In this document: positions 13,786 through 17,905 of the stretch, piece after piece
How the letters are laid out: each line of letters starts with the position of its first letter
Position numbering within the stretch: the stretch's first letter is position 1
Origin: Anaerolineae bacterium
GTDB lineage: Bacteria > Chloroflexota > Anaerolineae > B4-G1
DNA length: 17,905 nucleotides
Direction of reading: 5' to 3'
Assembly: GCA_016783285.1 (NCBI GenBank)
Contig: JADHWW010000137.1
Span: forward strand, 1-17,905
Notes under the pieces: generated by a model
What the model was told of the DNA's origin: nothing
What the model saw: only the letters and a program-made list of their open reading frames with translations
Database searches by the model: none
Made by a program: the position numbers and the translations under genes

Positions 13786-15115
13786 GCAAGAAGTAGAGGA
13801 AGTCTGCCCCATCTGCAAAGGGTTGGGCCACGTGCGGGCGGACGTGCCGGTTGGCCATCCCGACTTCGGCAAACTCGTTCCCTGTACCTGCTACTTGGCC
13901 GAGTTGGCCGGGCGACGCCAGGAGGCGCTACGTGCGCTAGGCGACCTGAACACCCTGGCGCGGATGACCTTCGAAGCATTCAATCCGGAAGGGCACAGCC
14001 TGCCGCCCGACAAACAGGCCAACCTGCGCTGGGCCTACGAGGAGGCCAGGGGCTTCGTCGAGAAGCCGGAGGGATGGCTGGTGCTGAAGGGCGGCTTTGG
14101 GTGCGGAAAAACTCATCTTGCTGCCGCCATCGCCAACGGATGTGTCGAGCGCGGCCAGCCGGTGCTCTTCATCACCGTCCCCGACCTGTTGGACCATCTT
14201 CGCGCTGCCTTCGCTCCCTCCAGTCCTGCCACCTTCGACCAACGATTCGAGCAAGTGCGCAATGCCCCCATCCTCATTCTCGATGACCTGGGCACCGAAA
14301 GCGGCACCCCCTGGGCGCAGGAGAAACTGTTCCAGATTTTCAACTACCGCTACAACGCCCGCCTGCCCACCGTCATTACCACCAATCACGAGTTGGAGGA
14401 GATTCCCCTGCGACTCCGCTCCCGCCTGGTGGATCCCGACCTGTCTCGAATCGTCTCCATCACCGCCCTCGACTACCGGGGGGGAATGGGCATGGAGCAG
14501 GTCCGGTCAGACCTGAGCAGCCTGAGCCTGCACAGCCTGGGCCTGCACAGCCGCCAGACCTTTGAGAACTTTGACCTGCGCAAGGGGGAACTGCCTCGCG
14601 AGGAGGAAGAGAGTCTCAAAGAGGCATTTGACAAAGCTCGCGCCTTCGCCGAGGATCCCCGTGACTGGCTGCTCTTCACCGGCACTTACGGCGCTGGCAA
14701 GACACACCTGGCCGCCGCTATCGCCAACTACCGCATGGCGCAGGGCCACCCGGCCCTCTTCGTCGTCGTCCCTGACCTGCTGGACTACCTGCGGGCTACC
14801 TTCGGTCCTCAGAGCACAGTCACTTTCTACCAGGAGTTCCTGGAAGTGCGCCGTGCCCCGCTCCTCATCCTCGATGACCTGGGCACCGAGAGTGCAACCC
14901 CCTGGGCACGGGAGAAACTGTACCAACTCTTCGACTACCGCTACAATGCCCGCCTTCCGACTGTCATCACCACCGCCAAGTGGCTCGAGGAAGTTGATCC
15001 GCGCCTGGTGACGCGTATGCTGGACATGAGCCACTGCACCCCCGCCCCTATCACCGCCCCTGCCTACCAGAGTGGCACTCCGCGCCGCAAGAAGCCCACC
15101 CGCCGGCGCAGGTAA
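13766..15115 (+). CDS. Tandem DnaC/DnaI-like AAA+ helicase-loader ATPase
   Basis: The product is 449 aa, nearly twice the length of a usual DnaC/DnaI protein. An N-terminal Cys cluster (C14, C17, C40, C42; CxxC then CxC) looks like a zinc site as in DnaI. Unit 1 begins with MTFEAF (67-72), has Walker A GFGCGKTH (110-117), Walker B LILDDLG (170-176) and an Arg-rich box RLRSRL (216-221). Unit 2 begins QTFENF (264-269), with Walker A TYGAGKTH (307-314), Walker B LILDDLG (368-374) and R417 in TRM. The two units share long near-identical stretches such as YRYNARLPTVITT, so an internal duplication is clear. The tail is highly basic (RRKKPTRRRR). It probably loads the neighbouring DnaB. It overlaps the DnaD-like gene by 20 nt. 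Confidence 0.9.
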   Translation: MNLLNTEQEVEEVCPICKGLGHVRADVPVGHPDFGKLVPCTCYLAELAGRRQEALRALGDLNTLARMTFEAFNPEGHSLPPDKQANLRWAYEEARGFVEKPEGWLVLKGGFGCGKTHLAAAIANGCVERGQPVLFITVPDLLDHLRAAFAPSSPATFDQRFEQVRNAPILILDDLGTESGTPWAQEKLFQIFNYRYNARLPTVITTNHELEEIPLRLRSRLVDPDLSRIVSITALDYRGGMGMEQVRSDLSSLSLHSLGLHSRQTFENFDLRKGELPREEEESLKEAFDKARAFAEDPRDWLLFTGTYGAGKTHLAAAIANYRMAQGHPALFVVVPDLLDYLRATFGPQSTVTFYQEFLEVRRAPLLILDDLGTESATPWAREKLYQLFDYRYNARLPTVITTAKWLEEVDPRLVTRMLDMSHCTPAPITAPAYQSGTPRRKKPTRRRR

Positions 15116-15185
15116 ATGCCGGGCTGGTGTAGATTCGAGATTGCGGATCACATTCGGTGTGCACTCCTTCTCTTCGTTCTTCCGC

Positions 15186-15214
15186 TTGTCGCTGCTGATA
15201 GAGTAAGGTATAAT
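15186..15214 (+). promoter_or_regulatory. Sigma70-like promoter of the small-gene pair
   Basis: TTGTCG (15186-15191), a 17-nt spacer and a perfect TATAAT (15209-15214). The predicted start near 15221 leaves a leader of about 13 nt before the ATG at 15234. The 70 nt between the loader stop and the -35 box shows no terminator or other feature. Confidence 0.72.
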
Positions 15215-15233
15215 ACTTGAAAAGGCCCATCAG

Positions 15234-15440
15234 ATGCACTATTCACTATTTCATCGGCTTGCACAGGGAGTATTGCCCAGCGAAGAACTGCCCTCGGAAA
15301 TTGGCCTGGGCGAGTTAAGCAGTTTGATGAGCGAACTTTGGAGACTGTTGATCGCCAATCTGGAACTGTGCGAACGGCTTGGATTGGCTTTCTATTATGG
15401 CCGTATCCCGGGTGTCTTGAAGGAGGTATTTCGACCATGA
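15234..15440 (+). CDS. Small protein of unknown function (68 aa)
   Basis: I do not recognise this protein. It is judged real because a good promoter lies just upstream, a weak ribosome-binding site (GAAAAGG, 15219-15225) is at a fair distance, and the stop overlaps the next start as ATGA. The sequence is mainly helical and mildly hydrophobic (LGELSSLMSELWRLLIANLEL, with one residue fewer on either side), without a signal peptide or clear membrane helix. It ends GRIPGVLKEVFRP. The last codons also carry the strong ribosome-binding site of the next gene. The layout is like that of two-gene toxin-antitoxin or regulator pairs, but no toxin motif is seen and a HicA-type fold is not evident. Confidence 0.6.
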   Translation: MHYSLFHRLAQGVLPSEELPSEIGLGELSSLMSELWRLLIANLELCERLGLAFYYGRIPGVLKEVFRP

Positions 15441-15829
15441 ACGAGTGGATTGTGAAGGAAGATGGTGCTTTTCGGGCGTGGGTCAGGGCAGTGGACGCGG
15501 AAAGACGAGTGTTGGGGATCGCTGAGAAGCCGCCCGACCTTGAAGCGGCAATTGAGCGTTGGCGTGCCAGAAAGTCGTTGGTCTCGCAACCGCAGACGTG
15601 CTTTTTTCTGGTTATGGTTGAGCGGGTGAACGGCTACTATCGTGCCCGCAGCCTGGAGATTGATGGATGCTCGGCAGAAGGCGACAGCCCAGTGGCGGCA
15701 AAGGCCGCATTGGCTAAGGTGTTGCAAGCCCGCCTGGTTGCTCTGGCGAATCAAAGGGAATCGGTAACCACGAGGGTCATGTTGGATGTGGTTAAGGTTC
15801 ACATGCCAATTGTTGAAGTGTCCGGTTGA
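15437..15829 (+). CDS. Unknown protein with tentative HicB-like domain (130 aa)
   Basis: The start is ATG 15437, preceded by AAGGAGGT (15420-15427), the best ribosome-binding site in this part; an earlier in-frame ATG at 15338 overlaps the upstream gene and was rejected. The product is 130 aa. Residues 55-90 (FFLVMVERVNGYYRA, EIDGCSAEGDSPVAA) follow the HicB pattern of two strands, a DGC turn, a GD(T/S) step and an amphipathic helix. The N-terminal 50 residues and the C-terminal strand (RVMLDVVKVHMPIVEV) match nothing I know, and no DNA-binding tail is apparent. It is translationally coupled to the 68-aa gene. A role as antitoxin or small regulator is possible but not shown. Confidence 0.72.
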   Translation: MNEWIVKEDGAFRAWVRAVDAERRVLGIAEKPPDLEAAIERWRARKSLVSQPQTCFFLVMVERVNGYYRARSLEIDGCSAEGDSPVAAKAALAKVLQARLVALANQRESVTTRVMLDVVKVHMPIVEVSG

Positions 15830-15867
15830 CGCGCTTTGTCCAGCACTGGTACTGCAGCGGAGGGGCC

Positions 15868-16896
15868 ATGGATACAGTCTACGTTTACGATCCAATCTAT
15901 CTTGAGCACGACCTGCCTTCCCACCCTGAGAACGCCCGTCGCCTGAAGCGCATCCTCGGTACGCTGGGAGACGAGGGGATGTTGGCGCGTCTGAGACTCC
16001 TGGAGCCCCGCCCGGCGACGGCCGGGGAACTGCAGCGCGTTCACACTCCAGGGCACATCGAACAGGTGCAGCGCAAGGCCCAGGCGGGCGGCGGGTACCT
16101 CGACCCCGATACCTACGTCTCCCCACGCTCCTTCGACGCGGCACTGATGGCCGCCGGTGGGGTCGTGCGAGCAGTGGAGGCGGTGCTGGCGGGCGAGGTC
16201 GCCAATGGGTTCGCCCTGGTGCGTCCACCGGGACACCACGCCACGGCCACGCGGGCGATGGGCTTTTGCCTCTTCAACAACGTCGCCGTGGCGGCGCGGG
16301 CCGCGCTGGCGGAGGGCCAGGCGGAGCGTGTCTTCATCGCCGACTTTGACGTGCATCACGGCAATGGAACCCAGGACACTTTTGCCGACGATCCGGCCGT
16401 CTTTTACTTCTCCACCCACCAGTACCCGTACTATCCGGGCACCGGCCACTGGAGTGAGACGGGAAACGGCGCTGGCGCAGGAACCCTGCTCAACGTGCCA
16501 CTGCCGCCAGGTGTGGGTGACGTGGGCTACGCTCAGGTCTACGCCGAGTTAGTCTGGCCGCTGGCGGAGCGCTTCCGCCCCGACCTGGTGCTGGTCTCGG
16601 CTGGCTACGACGCCCACTGGCGCGATCCGCTGGCACAGATGAACCTTTCGCTGACCGGTTACGCCTGGTTGCAGCAGGAACTGGTGCGTTTGGCCGGGCA
16701 GTTGTGCGGTGGGCGCATCGTGTTCACACTCGAAGGTGGCTACGAACTGGATGTACTGGCCTGCGGCGTGCTCAACGGTTTCTATCGCCTGTTGGGGGAG
16801 GATACTATCGCCGATCCCTTCGGCCCCTCCCGTCGTCCCGAGCGGCCGGTAGACGCACTGATCGCACGCCTGAAAAAAGTGCACGGTCTGGATTGA
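15868..16896 (+). CDS. Histone-deacetylase-family amidohydrolase
   Basis: The product is 342 aa. The start is ATG 15868 with GGAGG at 15859-15863; a TTG at 15826 overlaps the previous stop and was rejected. It is a zinc-dependent deacetylase of the arginase/HDAC fold: SHPEN near the start, RPPGHHA (119-125, H123 H124 as general acid/base), DFDVHHGNGTQ (159-169; zinc ligands D161 and H163), SAGYDAH (244-250; third ligand D248) and LEGGY (288-292; catalytic Y292). All key residues are present. The LEGGYEL form points to class II-type bacterial enzymes, including AcuC-like and acetylpolyamine amidohydrolases, so the substrate could be acetyl-lysine or an acetylated small amine. It lies 38 nt after the small-gene pair and may be cotranscribed with it. 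Confidence 0.95.
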   Translation: MDTVYVYDPIYLEHDLPSHPENARRLKRILGTLGDEGMLARLRLLEPRPATAGELQRVHTPGHIEQVQRKAQAGGGYLDPDTYVSPRSFDAALMAAGGVVRAVEAVLAGEVANGFALVRPPGHHATATRAMGFCLFNNVAVAARAALAEGQAERVFIADFDVHHGNGTQDTFADDPAVFYFSTHQYPYYPGTGHWSETGNGAGAGTLLNVPLPPGVGDVGYAQVYAELVWPLAERFRPDLVLVSAGYDAHWRDPLAQMNLSLTGYAWLQQELVRLAGQLCGGRIVFTLEGGYELDVLACGVLNGFYRLLGEDTIADPFGPSRRPERPVDALIARLKKVHGLD

Positions 16897-16921
16897 CTTT
16901 TTGCGCAAGATGTTGCATAAT
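16893..16921 (+). promoter_or_regulatory. Strong sigma70-like promoter of the TPR gene
   Basis: TTGACT (16893-16898), a 17-nt spacer and CATAAT (16916-16921). The -35 box overlaps the stop codon of the deacetylase gene. The predicted start near 16928 gives a leader of about 24 nt with AGGGGG (16941-16946) before the ATG at 16952. Confidence 0.75.
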
Positions 16922-16951
16922 CAATAAGACACAAGACCAAAGGGGGAAGCA

Positions 16952-17905
16952 ATGGCTGAGATTTCCCTTCACGAATACTGTGAGCAGATCGAGAGCGTGA
17001 TTGAGCAGGGCCGCTATGCGGAGGCCGTAGCCCACGGGAAGTGCATCTTGGAGCACTATCCCAAGCACGCGGCGACCTACCGGCTGCTAGGCAAGGCCAT
17101 GATCGAGGCCGGTCAGGACGAGTATGCCACCGACATGTTTCACCGCGTACTCAGCGCTGACCCTGAAGACGTGCTCGCGTGGGCTGCGATGAGCGAAGTA
17201 CACGGCCGGCGTGGCGAACTCGACGCAGCCGTATGGTGCCTGGAACGGGCATTCGAACTGGCCATAGACAATAGGGTGGTGGAGGAGGAATTGCGCCACC
17301 TCTACGGCCGGCGAGACGGCGTTGAGCCCCAGCGCATCCAACTCACTCGTGGCGCACTGGCCCGGCTCTACCTCAAAGGCGATCTCCTCTCGCGGGCGGT
17401 CAGCGAAATCCGCGCCCTGTTGGCCGAGCATCCCGAACAGGTGGACTTGAACGTCGCGCTGGCTGAGGCGCTCTGGCGCAACGAACGGCGACTGGAGGCC
17501 TCGGAGGTCTGCCAGCAGGTGCTGGACGAACTGCCCTACTGCCTCAAGGTCAATCTGCTCCTGGGGGAGATCTGGGCCGGCAGTGGTCGGGAGGAGGGAC
17601 AGGCGTATCTGCGGCGAGCCGAGGCGCTGGATCCGGAGAATCTCGTGGCGCAGGAACTTTTCGGGACTGCATCGCCGTTGCCGGAACGGGAGGTGTGGAT
17701 TGTTCCCCTGGAGTACAAGCCTCCGACCGAGGAGGAGCGCCCGGCCTGGATGGCCGGGCTAGAGGAGGCGCCGTTGGGCGCGCGTGAGGCTGCGCTGGTT
17801 GACGTCACCGCAGCATTGGAAGCACAAATTGAGATCCCTTCCTGGCTGGAGGAGATTGTTGGCGAGGAGGTTGTTGCGCCCGCACCATCTGGCCTCGCTG
17901 AGCCA
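16952..17905 (+). CDS. Tetratricopeptide-repeat protein, 3' partial
   Basis: Open for 318 codons from ATG 16952 to the window end with no stop, so it is incomplete. Spacing of AxxxxxxG and A-L-DP residues shows several TPR helix pairs across residues 1-235 (for example GRYAEAVAHGKCILEHYP, AWAAMSEVHGRRGELDAA, YLRRAEALDPENLVAQELFG). After that the sequence becomes acidic, Pro/Ala-rich, with short Trp motifs (RPAWMAGLEE, IPSWLEEIVGEE) that probably recur beyond the edge. TPRs mediate protein contacts, but the partner cannot be told. No signal peptide is visible, so it is likely cytoplasmic. It has its own promoter and is probably a separate unit from the deacetylase. Confidence 0.88.
   Translation, partial: MAEISLHEYCEQIESVIEQGRYAEAVAHGKCILEHYPKHAATYRLLGKAMIEAGQDEYATDMFHRVLSADPEDVLAWAAMSEVHGRRGELDAAVWCLERAFELAIDNRVVEEELRHLYGRRDGVEPQRIQLTRGALARLYLKGDLLSRAVSEIRALLAEHPEQVDLNVALAEALWRNERRLEASEVCQQVLDELPYCLKVNLLLGEIWAGSGREEGQAYLRRAEALDPENLVAQELFGTASPLPEREVWIVPLEYKPPTEEERPAWMAGLEEAPLGAREAALVDVTAALEAQIEIPSWLEEIVGEEVVAPAPSGLAEP

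Noticed and set aside
13051..13872. 273-codon minus-strand open frame
   Set aside because: Covers the dnaB end, DnaD-like gene and loader start, all supported by family motifs; composition is shadow-like.
15826..15867. Earlier TTG start for the deacetylase gene
   Set aside because: It overlaps the previous stop and has no ribosome-binding site; GGAGG precedes ATG 15868 and the family N-terminus starts near there.

Overview
This window is about 60% GC (by eye) and looks chromosomal. The gene content suggests Chloroflexota, probably an Anaerolineae-like lineage. The reasons are a run of large GT-C-like membrane proteins with C-terminal beta-sandwich modules, a DnaD-like plus DnaC/DnaI-like loader pair beside dnaB, and many short 7-8 bp tandem repeats and small palindromes inside and between genes. 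That placement is an inference, since no rRNA or tRNA is present. All supported genes lie on the + strand.

Region 1 (1-9808) holds four large membrane-protein genes, the first cut by the window edge. The last is a clear GT39/PMT_2-type glycosyltransferase. The second and third are close paralogues with a GT-C-like layout. All end in two or three copies of a related extracytoplasmic beta-rich module. Two of the junctions overlap as ATGA. The genes probably act in cell-surface glycan assembly or protein/lipid glycosylation. The coding sequence carries in-frame repeat insertions: 21-nt units built of heptamers, octamer runs, a 24-nt CTTCGAC/CTCAG element (two copies) and a 27-nt perfect-arm palindrome (two copies, at equivalent places of two modules).

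Region 2 (9819-15115) starts with a good promoter and a bifunctional-nuclease-family gene (DUF151). A 107-nt spacer with two interleaved inverted repeats follows. Then comes a replication cluster: dnaB helicase interrupted by a full-length 430-residue intein with a LAGLIDADG endonuclease, a DnaD-domain protein, and a DnaC/DnaI-like helicase-loader ATPase. The loader is unusual because it contains two complete AAA+ units in one chain. The order helicase, DnaD-like, loader resembles a Firmicute-type primosome set.

Region 3 (15116-17905) has a sigma70-like promoter driving two small overlapping genes: an unrecognised 68-aa protein and a 130-aa protein with a tentative HicB-like segment. A class II-type histone-deacetylase-family amidohydrolase follows. 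A TPR protein with its own strong promoter runs off the window end. No tRNA, rRNA, CRISPR array, IS element or convincing rho-independent terminator was seen.

The observations most worth a second look are the tandem-AAA+ loader next to an intein-bearing dnaB, the in-frame palindromes at equivalent positions in two protein modules, and the unknown small-gene pair.
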